Source: CAZIWW01 sp964543275 (lineage in GTDB: Bacteria; Patescibacteriota; Minisyncoccia; Moranbacterales; UBA11712). Taken from it: a stretch of 47,637 nt of DNA. Positions within the stretch are counted from its first letter, which is position 1. Each line of letters opens with the position of its first letter. The stretch is from assembly GCA_964543275.1 (NCBI GenBank), contig CAZIWW010000002.1, positions 1 to 47,637 of the forward strand, read 5' to 3'. The notes under the pieces are model-generated. The model saw only the letters and a list, made by a program, of their open reading frames with translations, was not told the origin of the DNA and ran no database searches. Shown here piece after piece: positions 1 to 8,249 of this stretch. Made by a program: the position numbers and the translations under genes.

Positions 1-64
1 GCGATTATCCAGCTTCGGCTAACTTGTAATTTTAACAGGGCGTTTGGTATATGTCAAGCTGCTG

Positions 65-412
65 CTAGATGCCCTTAAATCGGCGAAGTTCTTTATCTTT
101 CCATCCATTTCTGATAAGTTGAATATTTTCCCGCCAGTAATTTGTGAGTACCTCTTTCTCCTTATTTCCATAAATCTTTACAACTTTATATTTGCCGACT
201 GTCTTATAGTCGGCATTTTTAAAACTAGCGATAACAATCTTTGCTACCGCTTCCCAATTTTCATTAATTAGATCTATAGGAACTCCAACTGGATAAATTC
301 GATATTCGTCCTTTGAGAAATTGTAAGACTTCCCTACTTTTAAATTTTTCTCATTTAGGCCTTGTTTGCATTTCAGCTTCAGCGCCCAATTGAATTCCGT
401 TTTAAAACCCAT
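65..412 (-). CDS. Small conserved hypothetical protein, DUF2584-like
   Basis: A 115-residue soluble protein with no signal peptide or membrane segment. It starts with MGFKTEFNW and has a central YPVGVPIDL stretch, followed by beta-rich segments and a charged C-terminus. The pattern recalls small DUF2584-type proteins, but this is from memory and unverified, and no function is known for that family. It follows rnhA on the same strand, 88 bp away, so it may be the last gene of the recJ-rnhA unit. No Shine-Dalgarno sequence precedes the ATG. The stop is TAG. Gene reality is likely because the frame is open, the composition is protein-like and the opposite-strand frames look like shadows. Confidence 0.6.
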   Translation of the reverse strand: MGFKTEFNWALKLKCKQGLNEKNLKVGKSYNFSKDEYRIYPVGVPIDLINENWEAVAKIVIASFKNADYKTVGKYKVVKIYGNKEKEVLTNYWRENIQLIRNGWKDKELRRFKGI

Positions 413-500
413 AGTAATAGCGGTTGCTAAAATAGTTCAAGTTATAATAAATTTTGCCTTTAAACCGTGTATAACCAGCCCCCGCAATCTGCGTCCTCGC

Positions 501-941
501 TTAAAACATTCTGCTCTGAGCTCGGGTGGCTTCGTCCAGCGCCATATTTGCTAAATGGTCGGCTTCGCGATTTTTGGCGCGTGGAATGTAAAAATATTTT
601 ACGCTTTTAAAACCAATACTTGAGTTCCAAGTAGTAATAAAATTTTTCTGAATATTTTCCTCAATTATCTTATATTTATGGTTTAACTGCTTAACCACTA
701 ATTCGCTGTCCAGGTAACACTCGACATTTACATTTTTAACTTTAGATTTTCCCAAAAGCTGTTTGATTTTTTTCAGCGCGAAAATCAAAGCTTTATATTC
801 GGCTTCGTTGTTAGTGGCGTACCCGATAAATTCACGATAGGTTTTTTTAGACCTATCATCTTCTATTACCGCGCCTATGCCGGCCGGCCCGGGATTGCCT
901 CGGGCGGCACCGTCGGTATGAATTTTTACTAATTTATTCAT
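501..941 (-). CDS. rnhA: Ribonuclease HI family protein
   Basis: A 146-residue RNase H-fold protein that would cleave the RNA strand of RNA/DNA hybrids. The acidic active-site series is visible: TDGAARGNPGPAG near the start gives the first Asp, NNEAEY gives the Glu, DSELVVKQL gives the second Asp, and NREADHLAN gives the last Asp. The length and the GNPGPAG loop match the short bacterial form that lacks the basic handle of E. coli RNase HI. It lies 60 bp after recJ on the same strand, suggesting a shared DNA-maintenance transcript. No strong Shine-Dalgarno site is present; an AAAGG lies about 11 bases upstream of the ATG. Confidence 0.9.
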   Translation of the reverse strand: MNKLVKIHTDGAARGNPGPAGIGAVIEDDRSKKTYREFIGYATNNEAEYKALIFALKKIKQLLGKSKVKNVNVECYLDSELVVKQLNHKYKIIEENIQKNFITTWNSSIGFKSVKYFYIPRAKNREADHLANMALDEATRAQSRMF

Positions 942-1001
942 ACGTTATAAACCTTTATAATTTTAGTTACTTGGATTTTGGAATTGTCTTGGATTTAGAA
1001 T

Positions 1002-2714
1002 TTATCCAGACATCTTAATATCAATTATATTAAGACTTAATTTGTGTCTTCCGTTCCAAGAATTTGATCTTAAATTATAAACCGCGTCAACTTTATTCCC
1101 TACTGCAAATTTAGAAAAATTATTCCCACCCCCAAAGAAAATCCCCTCAAAACTTTTTGGATTTGCTTGATAGGTTTCAAAAACGAACTTAAGGTGTTTT
1201 TGACCGTTGCCGACTGTGTTAACCTCTCTTATCTTTAACCCTCTGGAAAGAAAAACCGGCTCTTCGTTTCCCTCGCCGTATGGCTCGAATTTTCTTATTT
1301 CGGAAAATAAATCCCAGTCTATGTTTTGAGAATCAAGCTCGATATCAATAAAAGTTTTTCTTCCCCAGCTCTCTTCATCGTAACTCTCATCAATAATTTC
1401 AAGCAGACTTGCTTCAAAGGCTTTAAAATTCTCTTTTTTAACTTCCAGTCCCATAGCCTGGGCATGGCCTCCGTATTTGCCAACCAAGTGATCGATTTTT
1501 CTAACCGCCGCAATTATGTTAAAATCATTGATGCTCCTTCCAGATCCTTTAAAAATGCCTTTCTCTTCTCTGAATAAAAATACGGGGCAGTTATAATCTT
1601 CGCAAAGCTTCCCGGCCACAATGCCTACTACTCCAGCCGGCCAATTTTTACCGCTTTTTAAAATCAGCCTATATTCCTTTTCTTTATCTAGAGTTTTTTT
1701 AACTTCCAGATAAATCTCGTTGGTTATTTTTTGTCTTTGGGTATTTTTCTTTTCAACTTCCAGCGCCATTAGCCTGGCTTTAATTCTATCCCCCTCGGTT
1801 AGAAGATTAAGTGTCAGATCGGCGTGATCCATTCTTCCGGCCGCGTTAAGTCTGGGTCCTATTTGAAAAGAAATATTATAGGTGCTGGGAGGATTTTTCT
1901 CGTCGATGTTAATCCGAGCCACCTTTAAAATTTCCTGCAGACCGATTCTCTTTGTTTTTTGGAGAACAATCAACCCAAATTTAGCCAGCGCTCTGTTTTC
2001 GTCCAAAAGCGGCACGCAGTCAGCGATGGTTCCAATAGCCACTATATCCAGAAACCATTTCAACTGCTGAACCTTTTCAGGAATAATCTTTTCGTAAAGA
2101 GCTTGAGCCAGTTTAAAAACCACACCCACTCCAGCCAAGTCCTTAAACGGGTAATTTTGATTCTCAAGTTTGGGATTGATTATAACGCAGTTTTGCGGAA
2201 TTTTTTCGGGAATAGAATGGTGATCAGTCACTATCACTTCAATCCCTTTTTGCCTGGCATATTTTATTTCCTCGCGATTGGATATGCCGCAGTCAACAGT
2301 GATTATAAGATCTGCTCCGTGCTCCAACTTCAAATAATCGATAGCTTGGCAGTTTAATCCGTAACCTTCTTTGTTGCGATCGGGGATGTATAAACCCGCG
2401 GGGGAAACCCCAACTTCCTCTAAAACTTCTTTTAAAAGAGCGGCGGAGGTAGTGCCGTCTGCGTCATAATCGCCATATATAACAATCTTTTCCTGTTTCT
2501 TTTTGGCTTTTACAATTCTTTCTACCGCTTCTCTAACGCCGTTTAAGTCAAGCGGAGAATAAAGCGCCTCATAGGAAGTATTTAAAAAGCTGTCGATCTT
2601 TTCCCGCGTTGAAAGACCTCTTTGTATTAGAAGTTGAAGCGTAGCCGGATTTAGCTTGAGCGTTTTTAACTGCGATGGAATTTTTTGAGAAGGTTTTAAG
2701 ACCCATTTTTTCAT
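1002..2714 (-). CDS. recJ: Single-stranded-DNA-specific 5'-3' exonuclease RecJ
   Basis: A 570-residue DHH-family nuclease used in recombination and mismatch repair. The metal-binding motifs are present in order: GDYDADG (residues 81-87), VDCG (Asp141), TDHHS (Asp164, His165, His166) and ADCVPL (Asp232). RLNAAGRM and a later YGGHAQAMG, typical of the DHHA1 domain, follow, then a C-terminal OB-like domain. The length is normal for compact RecJ proteins. The start ATG lies 28 bp after the upstream receiver-domain gene and has no Shine-Dalgarno site; a perfect palindrome fills most of that gap. It is probably co-transcribed with rnhA. Confidence 0.95.
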   Translation of the reverse strand: MKKWVLKPSQKIPSQLKTLKLNPATLQLLIQRGLSTREKIDSFLNTSYEALYSPLDLNGVREAVERIVKAKKKQEKIVIYGDYDADGTTSAALLKEVLEEVGVSPAGLYIPDRNKEGYGLNCQAIDYLKLEHGADLIITVDCGISNREEIKYARQKGIEVIVTDHHSIPEKIPQNCVIINPKLENQNYPFKDLAGVGVVFKLAQALYEKIIPEKVQQLKWFLDIVAIGTIADCVPLLDENRALAKFGLIVLQKTKRIGLQEILKVARINIDEKNPPSTYNISFQIGPRLNAAGRMDHADLTLNLLTEGDRIKARLMALEVEKKNTQRQKITNEIYLEVKKTLDKEKEYRLILKSGKNWPAGVVGIVAGKLCEDYNCPVFLFREEKGIFKGSGRSINDFNIIAAVRKIDHLVGKYGGHAQAMGLEVKKENFKAFEASLLEIIDESYDEESWGRKTFIDIELDSQNIDWDLFSEIRKFEPYGEGNEEPVFLSRGLKIREVNTVGNGQKHLKFVFETYQANPKSFEGIFFGGGNNFSKFAVGNKVDAVYNLRSNSWNGRHKLSLNIIDIKMSG

Positions 2715-2721
2715 TTTATTT

Positions 2722-2742
2722 TTTAGGGATCCGATCCCTAAA
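2722..2742. repeat. Intergenic palindrome TTTAGGGATC / GATCCCTAAA
   Basis: Perfect 10-bp arms are separated by one base, filling the gap between the receiver-domain gene stop (2743) and the recJ start (2714). There is no U-tract on either side, so a standard terminator is unlikely. A near-identical palindrome lies inside the coding region of the membrane glycosyltransferase at 32519-32541. Confidence 0.75.
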
Positions 2743-3312
2743 TTAGAAGCTGTAATCGCACTTTGGACATTTAAGAGTCGCGTCGAGGCCTTTTCCTTCT
2801 TTTTTGGGAATTACTTCTAGCACCATCTTCCCTCCGCAATTAGGACAGTTGAAATTTTTGCTACCTAGCTTTTCAGCTAATCTGGGAGCATCCCAAGCAT
2901 ACGGGTCAAAGCTTAACTTATACGAGTTATTGCTGTGAATTAAATTCTCTATTTTTTCTATTACCTCTATCGGCGTCATTGTCCCTTGAACAATAAAATT
3001 TTCTATACCTGCCTCCTTCGCTTTGCGTCTATCTTCCTCCCGTCCCAAGTGGCTAATTATGGCAATGGGAATACTGCTAGTGTCAACATTATCGCGCAAG
3101 GTAGAGATTAGCTTAAAACCGTCCATTCGAGGCATAACTATGCCGGTCAATATAACATCGGGCATCAGTTTAGTAGCCAAGTCAACACCTTCAATGCCAT
3201 CTTTTGCCGCTATAACCTCAAAGCCCCTTTGCTTGAAAATCTGAACATAAGTTTCCCTAATATCGTCGCTGTCATCGACGATCAAAATTTTATGTTTTGT
3301 GCTATTACCCAT
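2743..3312 (-). CDS. Degenerate receiver (response-regulator) domain with C-terminal zinc ribbon
   Basis: A 189-residue soluble protein. Residues 9-125 form a CheY-like receiver: the acidic pair Asp13-Asp14 is in VDDSDD, and the PDVIL...MPRMDG block and IPIAIIS strand are clear. The usual phospho-acceptor Asp, expected at residue 57, is Gly (codon GGC), and the conserved Lys expected near 109 is Gln (FIVQG). The domain is therefore probably not controlled by standard phosphorylation. Residues 156-185 form a zinc ribbon with CPNC and CPKC pairs. There is no DNA-binding output domain and no histidine kinase nearby. It lies upstream of recJ on the same strand. Its role is unknown; a protein- or nucleic-acid-binding adaptor is possible. 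Confidence 0.85.
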   Translation of the reverse strand: MGNSTKHKILIVDDSDDIRETYVQIFKQRGFEVIAAKDGIEGVDLATKLMPDVILTGIVMPRMDGFKLISTLRDNVDTSSIPIAIISHLGREEDRRKAKEAGIENFIVQGTMTPIEVIEKIENLIHSNNSYKLSFDPYAWDAPRLAEKLGSKNFNCPNCGGKMVLEVIPKKEGKGLDATLKCPKCDYSF

Positions 3313-3373
3313 AAAATCTAAATGAAGAATTAATAACTTGTGATTGATTATGCTAATATTTCAACCACTTAAA

Positions 3374-4639
3374 TTATTTCATCTTTTCTTTTAAAACCTC
3401 TATTGCCTTATCCAATTGCGGATCTCTATCGTTGTTATAATCATCTTTAGTTAAATCAACCTCGAAGTCGGGACTGATTCCCTTTTCCATTATATACTCT
3501 CCATTAGGAGTAAGCCACTTAGCCACGGTTATGCGAAGGCTTGAGCCGCCGCTTAATCTCTCAAGTTCCTGCACGGAACCCTTGCCGAATGTTTTTTTTC
3601 CAACAAGCTCCGCTCCGATATTATCTCTTAATGCCCCGGCCACAATTTCCGAAGAGCTGGCGCTACCGCCGTTAACCAACACCACTATTGGGACATTCCC
3701 TAGAATGCCTTTCCCTCGAGACTTATGATTTTTTCTACTTCCATCTCCCATTTCCTCCATAACCACAATCTTATCTCGAGAAATAAATTTTGAGGAAACA
3801 TCCACCGCCGCTTCAAGATAGCCTCCTGGATTATTTCTCAAGTCAAGTATGATACCTTTACTCTTTTTGGCAATTATCTTACTAGCGGCTCGATTCATTT
3901 CAGTCGCAGTGTCGTTCCCGAATCTGGATATGCGTATATAGGCAATATTATCGTCCCTAAGTTCCAGCTTTACGCTCTTTACATTAATAGTGTCCCTAAC
4001 TATTTTTATTTCCCTAGGTTGGCTGCCGTCGTCTTCCCGCAGAACAGTAAGGATAACTTCAGATCCTTTAGGACCTCTGATTTTACTTACCGCCTTATCA
4101 ATAGTCATATCGGCGGCTACTAGATCGTCTATTTTTATGATTTTGTCTCCGGCTTTGAGCCCCGCTTGATCAGCTGGAGTTCCCTCCAGCGGAGCGATAA
4201 CTGTCAATATGTCATTTTTTATTCCAATCTCAATTCCCACGCCGGTAAAAGTTCCTTCCATATCCAGAGAAAACTGCTGGTTAGCCTCCGGATCCATAAA
4301 ACCAGAAAATGGATCGCCCAAAGACTTAACCATCCCGGATATAGCTCCGTAAATCATTTCGGTTTTATTCAGTTTGCTTTTGTCAACATATTTGTCGTTG
4401 ACTAAATTCCAGGCTTCCCAAAACAAACTAAAATCTACGTCCTTCGGCTGGTCCTTGTTGTGGCTCTTTACCAACAAATTCTCCAACATCCCAGTCTGAC
4501 TCCTGCGAGATTGCTTATACTCCGCGTAGAAGACTCCAGAAAAAAAACTCAAACACAAAAGCAAGACCACTACAAAAATCGTGAAGTGTCTTTTAAAGCG
4601 GGACGGTTTCGTATTGTAAGTTTCGTCTCTATGTTCCAT
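3374..4639 (-). CDS. ctpA: C-terminal processing peptidase, S41 family
   Basis: A 421-residue exported serine protease that trims or degrades proteins at the cell surface. An N-terminal membrane anchor spans about residues 19-38. A PDZ domain follows (GVGIEIG near 133, APLEGTPADQAGLKAGDKI near 149-168). The protease core has ILDLRNNPGG near 264-273, the catalytic Ser region NGGSASSSEI (probably Ser328) and the catalytic Lys in GKKTFGKGSVQ (Lys353). The length is normal for CtpA. It is followed by the receiver gene on the same strand and preceded by a palindromic intergenic region. No Shine-Dalgarno sequence precedes the ATG. Confidence 0.95.
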   Translation of the reverse strand: MEHRDETYNTKPSRFKRHFTIFVVVLLLCLSFFSGVFYAEYKQSRRSQTGMLENLLVKSHNKDQPKDVDFSLFWEAWNLVNDKYVDKSKLNKTEMIYGAISGMVKSLGDPFSGFMDPEANQQFSLDMEGTFTGVGIEIGIKNDILTVIAPLEGTPADQAGLKAGDKIIKIDDLVAADMTIDKAVSKIRGPKGSEVILTVLREDDGSQPREIKIVRDTINVKSVKLELRDDNIAYIRISRFGNDTATEMNRAASKIIAKKSKGIILDLRNNPGGYLEAAVDVSSKFISRDKIVVMEEMGDGSRKNHKSRGKGILGNVPIVVLVNGGSASSSEIVAGALRDNIGAELVGKKTFGKGSVQELERLSGGSSLRITVAKWLTPNGEYIMEKGISPDFEVDLTKDDYNNDRDPQLDKAIEVLKEKMK

Positions 4640-4680
4640 TAGTGTTTATTCCAATTGTTCTATCGTTTCGCTTATTCTAA

Positions 4681-4740
4681 GACGCTCTAATTAATTAAAG
4701 CGCTTCCGGCACTTACGACAATTAGAACGCATAGAGCGTC
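4681..4740. repeat. Intergenic inverted repeat after the GT2 gene
   Basis: Outer arms GACGCTCT (4681-4688) and AGAGCGTC (4733-4740) are perfect. A second pair, TCTAATT (4686-4692) and AATTAGA (4720-4726), is overlapping and nested. It lies just downstream of the GT2 stop and upstream of ctpA. No clear U-tract follows, so terminator function is uncertain. Confidence 0.6.
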
Positions 4741-4749
4741 CAAAACAAT

Positions 4750-5562
4750 TCACCTATGCGGATTTGGTTTGCCTAAATACTTCCAAAAATATTTTAAGGC
4801 GCTTTTGATATGCTCTCTGGTGAGTTTATTGAAAAGTATGGACCTTAAAGCGCTCTGACTGGCGCTGCCCTTGCCATGATAATGAAACATTGCGGCGTAT
4901 GGACAATAAACCACCTTAAATCCGTTCTCCCAAAAGCGACGGCTCCAATCAACATCCTCAAAGTACATATAAAAACTCTCATCCATTAGGCCCACTTTCT
5001 TTACTGCTCGGCGCGAGGTCATCATAGCCGAACCCATAATCCAATCCACCTCCATAGGTTTATTATGATCTTGCTTTTTGAGCAAAAACTCGTCTATTCT
5101 TTTTCGAGCAAACCCGAAGTTACCTAAAAAGGTTCGCCTATAGAGAATAATCAGCGGGGTGTAAAACTGGAAACAGGAGTACTGGAGTTTCCCATTGAAG
5201 TTAAGCAACTTAGGACCTATCAAGCCTACCTCCGGATTGCTTCTAAGATAATCAAACAAAACATTCACCGATCTTTTATCTATAATTATATCCGCATTAA
5301 GAATAAGATAATATTTGCCTTTCGCCTCTTTAATTCCTCTATTTACCAGCCTCAAAAATCCAGCGTTCTCTTTAAAGGCAATAAATCTAACCGAGGGGAA
5401 TTCTTCCCTCATCATCATTTCGGTGTCCTCTTCGGTGTCGCTGTCTAGAACAATAATTTCATAGTTCAAGTTAACGACTTTTTTTTTAAGCGATTCCAGG
5501 CAAAGCTTAAGCACCGAAGGATTTTTATAACTGGTAACAATTATGGATAAATCTTTTGTCAT
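4750..5562 (-). CDS. Glycosyltransferase family 2, rhamnosyltransferase-like
   Basis: A 270-residue GT-A fold enzyme that would add a sugar from a nucleotide donor to a growing glycan. The start LSIIVTSYKNPSVLKLCLESL is typical of the family. Asp40 (IVLDSD) and LNADI near 88-92 form the nucleotide/metal site, and FEDVDWSRR near 206-214 is the acceptor-side ED motif. The order resembles rhamnosyl- or galactofuranosyl-transferases, but the sugar cannot be told. It has no membrane segment. Its start lies 10 bp after the LCP gene stop, so the two are co-transcribed. The stop is TGA. Confidence 0.85.
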   Translation of the reverse strand: MTKDLSIIVTSYKNPSVLKLCLESLKKKVVNLNYEIIVLDSDTEEDTEMMMREEFPSVRFIAFKENAGFLRLVNRGIKEAKGKYYLILNADIIIDKRSVNVLFDYLRSNPEVGLIGPKLLNFNGKLQYSCFQFYTPLIILYRRTFLGNFGFARKRIDEFLLKKQDHNKPMEVDWIMGSAMMTSRRAVKKVGLMDESFYMYFEDVDWSRRFWENGFKVVYCPYAAMFHYHGKGSASQSALRSILFNKLTREHIKSALKYFWKYLGKPNPHR

Positions 5563-5572
5563 TGACCATTAA

Positions 5573-6637
5573 TCACCGTTCATTAAAAATATTTCGGCAA
5601 GCTTCGTGAATTTTGTCGTAGTTTCCGCCAACCGGAAGCAAAATGTAGGTTTCTCCTTTTGGGGTCTCGGCTCTGGAAGAATAAAGCAATCCCTCGTCGG
5701 AAGTGTCAAAGACTTTTTGTTTAACTTGCGGATCGCTTATCTTGCCGGCTAAATCAAAAAAATTTTTCATCTCCGACACATCCATATCCGTTCTAACATC
5801 TTCTCCTAAGACATCTAAGATATTGTTTATTTTACTAAAATCCGTCAGCGTTCCTAAACTTAATAACTTATCTTTGAGGGCTATAAGCACTTCTTGCTGA
5901 CGTCTGGCTCGATCAAAGTCAGAAGAAGTATAACGAGCTCTAACAAAAAAGAGAGCTTTTTGTCCATCAATATGATTCCTGCCGGCCGGCAAGGAAAAAT
6001 CAAGAGCGTTTTCCCCTTTAAACTGTTCCGGCTCCGAGAAAGGCTGATCGAGATAAATATCAATGCCCCCTACTTTGTCAATCAATTCCGTAAATCCTCT
6101 AAAATCAATTCTAACCGCGTAATGAATCGGCAGTCCGGTTACTTCGCCAACAACTTCCTTCATCGCTTCCAATCCAATTCCTTCCCCTTTCTCCTCGGCT
6201 AAAGCGTGAACCGCGTTTATTTTCCTTCGCTCGGAACCGCCCGGAACATTCACATAAAGATCCCGAGGAATAGAAATCAATGCCGCTTTGTTCTCTTCTG
6301 GCTTAATAGCAACTAACATTATTGTATCGGCTAAAAGTCCGCCTCCCGGGATATCATTTCCCCGCATGCCAAGAAGTAAAACATTAATCTGCCCTTCTTT
6401 CTGTCCGGCTAATTCATCGGGACCAACTCCCGGAATTGTATTCCAGAGACTTTTGAAAAATCCGTTTTTGGTCGAGATCTTGCTTAAAGTGGATCCGGTT
6501 TTGTACATAATAAAACCAATTCCTATCAGCATAAGAATAACCAGCACCGAAACAACTTTAAACCATCTCCGGCGATAAAATCTCTTTTTTCCCCTAGGAG
6601 CTATGACTTCATCCTCTTCTCGAGAAAATATTCCCAT
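5573..6637 (-). CDS. LytR-CpsA-Psr (LCP) family cell-wall polymer ligase
   Basis: A 354-residue membrane-anchored protein. The N-terminus is basic and cytoplasmic, one membrane segment covers about 28-46, and the rest is outside. LCP motifs are in order: LLLGMRGND near 87-94, Asp104 in ADTIMLVAI, ISIPRDLYV (Arg125-Asp126), the VRIDF.GF.ELID.VGGI block near 175-192, and FVRARYTSSDFDRARRQQEV near 231-250. The family moves lipid-linked glycans onto a wall or surface acceptor, which fits the surrounding glycan genes. The stop is TGA. The ATG lacks a close ribosome site, but AAAGGAGGG occurs at 6666-6674, 28 bases upstream. A good promoter lies at 6684-6712. Confidence 0.92.
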   Translation of the reverse strand: MGIFSREEDEVIAPRGKKRFYRRRWFKVVSVLVILMLIGIGFIMYKTGSTLSKISTKNGFFKSLWNTIPGVGPDELAGQKEGQINVLLLGMRGNDIPGGGLLADTIMLVAIKPEENKAALISIPRDLYVNVPGGSERRKINAVHALAEEKGEGIGLEAMKEVVGEVTGLPIHYAVRIDFRGFTELIDKVGGIDIYLDQPFSEPEQFKGENALDFSLPAGRNHIDGQKALFFVRARYTSSDFDRARRQQEVLIALKDKLLSLGTLTDFSKINNILDVLGEDVRTDMDVSEMKNFFDLAGKISDPQVKQKVFDTSDEGLLYSSRAETPKGETYILLPVGGNYDKIHEACRNIFNER

Positions 6638-6683
6638 ATATTTTTGTTTGCAAATAAAAATAATGCCCTCCTTTGCTTATGTT

Positions 6684-6712
6684 ACTATAATATAAATTTT
6701 CTAGAACATCAA
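6684..6712 (-). promoter_or_regulatory. Predicted sigma-70 promoter of the LCP gene
   Basis: On the minus strand TTGATG (6712-6707) and TATAGT (6689-6684) are separated by 17 bp. The predicted transcript start is near 6677, placing AAAGGAGGG (6674-6666) at the very 5' end of the mRNA. Confidence 0.6.
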
Positions 6713-6850
6713 ATGAAGTCAATAAACAGCGGCTTAGCGGCCAATATCTCTGCTCAATCTTTGTAAATCTTCAGATTGCCAATAGAAATTAGCGGAAGTT
6801 CATAAAAATCAATTTGGACACTAACTAAGGAGCGCGCTTAATTTCCACTT

Positions 6851-6865
6851 AACTTCGGTGAAGTT
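6851..6865. repeat. Small hairpin in the gap between the LCP and GT4 genes
   Basis: AACTTC / GAAGTT arms with a 3-base loop lie within the 262-bp gap 6638-6899. The rest of the gap holds the LCP promoter and no recognisable gene. Confidence 0.4.
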
Positions 6866-6899
6866 TATTTCTATAAATTCCTAAAAGAGTTCTAGACCG

Positions 6900-8054
6900 T
6901 TAAGTTTTACTTACTACGCTCTTATACACCTTCAACGTCCTCTCAGCCGTCTCTCGCCATGAAAATTTTCGCGCCACAGCCTCGCCTTTTTTAATTAGTT
7001 CTAATCTTAATTTATCATCCGTTATAACCCTATACAAAGATTCGGCAAATTTGTCCTTATCTTCCGGATTAACAAACAGCGCGCCGTCGCCTCCAACCTC
7101 CTGAAGCGAAGCTTTATTAGATGAAACCACCGGGATCCCAGCCGCCATAGCCTCAATAATTGGGATGCCGAAGCCCTCATATAAAGACGGAAAAGCAAAA
7201 CACCAAGCCAGCTTGTAAATTACCGGCAAATCTTTTTCCTCAATCCAGCCAGGAAAAATAATTTCGCTCTCTAAATTACATTTATCAATAAGCTTGCTTA
7301 TTCCTGGATCGGTATTGTGAGCACTTCTACTTCCCGCCACAACTAACTTAACATTTTCCATTGAATATTTTTTTTGAAGCGCGCTAAAGGCTTCAATTAA
7401 GGCGGGAATGTTCTTTCTTGGCTGTAAAGTTCCCACATAAAGAATAAATTTTTCCGGCAAGTCGTATTTTTTTCTTACTTCTTCCTTTTTTTCTTCGCTA
7501 AACTCCCGATTAAATTTTTCGTAATCTACTCCGTTATAAACACTGGTTGTCTTGTCAGGAGAAATTTTATAGAAATTTATGATCTCCTCCCGGGAAAATT
7601 TGGAAACCGCAATCACTTTATTAGCTTTTTTGACGCTTCGCGGTATAAAAGCCTTTAAAAAAAATAAATCAGACTTTTTAATATACTGTGGGAAAAAATT
7701 AAAAGAAATATCGTGAATGGTGGTGATTAATTTAATATTTTTTGGCATCCAGAAAGGAGTTATGTACTGGGTGTGAAAAACATCCACCGGACTCTTCCGC
7801 AAGTGCGCGGATAAAACGTAAAAATTCCACCAAAATTTGCCGGCTGGCATAATCTCAATTCTAAAGTTGTAACCAAGCTCCAACTCCTTTATGCGCGATG
7901 ATAACTTATCGTCTTCCTTTGGATCTCGATCAATGTAAAGATGATATTCGTTCTCTTTATCAATAGCCGCCAAATTTTTCACCAAATTGAAAAAATAAGC
8001 CTCGTCGCCGGTGCGGTTCTTGCCAATAACCCGAATGTCAATGCCGATTTTCAT
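6900..8054 (-). CDS. Glycosyltransferase family 4
   Basis: A 384-residue GT-B fold retaining transferase. The N-terminal acceptor domain begins MKIGIDIRVIGKNRTGDEAY. The C-terminal donor domain contains LYVGTLQPRKNIPALIEAF near 206-224, then PSLYEGFGIPIIEAMAAGIPVV, in which the EX7E pair binds the nucleotide sugar. The length is standard. It is flanked by the sigma factor gene (upstream) and the LCP gene (downstream), each about 200-260 bp away, so it is probably its own unit. It resembles mannosyl/rhamnosyl transferases of capsule or O-antigen clusters; the donor is not identifiable. Confidence 0.9.
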   Translation of the reverse strand: MKIGIDIRVIGKNRTGDEAYFFNLVKNLAAIDKENEYHLYIDRDPKEDDKLSSRIKELELGYNFRIEIMPAGKFWWNFYVLSAHLRKSPVDVFHTQYITPFWMPKNIKLITTIHDISFNFFPQYIKKSDLFFLKAFIPRSVKKANKVIAVSKFSREEIINFYKISPDKTTSVYNGVDYEKFNREFSEEKKEEVRKKYDLPEKFILYVGTLQPRKNIPALIEAFSALQKKYSMENVKLVVAGSRSAHNTDPGISKLIDKCNLESEIIFPGWIEEKDLPVIYKLAWCFAFPSLYEGFGIPIIEAMAAGIPVVSSNKASLQEVGGDGALFVNPEDKDKFAESLYRVITDDKLRLELIKKGEAVARKFSWRETAERTLKVYKSVVSKT

Positions 8055-8100
8055 ACAACCATTCTACCTCCTTTCAAGTTTTCACACAAATCTAATTTCG

Positions 8101-8166
8101 ACCAATTCCAATTAGTTCTAAAACTATTCCAACTATTCCAGCTATTCCAGCTAGTTCCAAAACTAT
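8101..8166. repeat. Short tandem words CTATTCCA(A/G)
   Basis: A run of near-identical 9-10 bp units, CTATTCCAA and CTATTCCAG with diverged CTAGTTCCA copies, lies upstream of the GT4 gene. It is one of several intergenic word families in this window. Confidence 0.6.
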
Positions 8167-8204
8167 TTTGTGCTAATCCTAACATATGTTATATTTAGCA
8201 CAAA
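8167..8204. repeat. 38-bp dyad with TTTGTGCTAA / TTAGCACAAA arms
   Basis: Perfect 10-bp outer arms enclose a central palindrome TAACATATGTTA, so 32 of 38 positions are self-complementary about 8185/8186. It lies about 45 bp after the sigma factor stop and 113 bp before the GT4 start. It could be a terminator stem or an operator; there is no long U-tract. Confidence 0.65.
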
Positions 8205-8249
8205 TAGCAACACAAATTAAGACAGCACCCCTTTGTTAGCGAGTGCCGC

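Noticed and set aside
44..271. Open frame on the plus strand over the first gene
   Set aside because: Opposite-strand shadow of the 65-412 gene, with low-complexity, Phe/Leu-rich translation and no motifs.
836..857. GATAGGT / ACCTATC stem inside rnhA
   Set aside because: The protein has normal family length there, so there is no sign of an insertion; a 7-bp stem with an 8-base loop can arise by chance.
5985..6000. TGCCGGCCGGCA palindrome in the LCP gene
   Set aside because: It codes an ordinary segment (LPAGRNHIDG) of the family, so it is probably chance.
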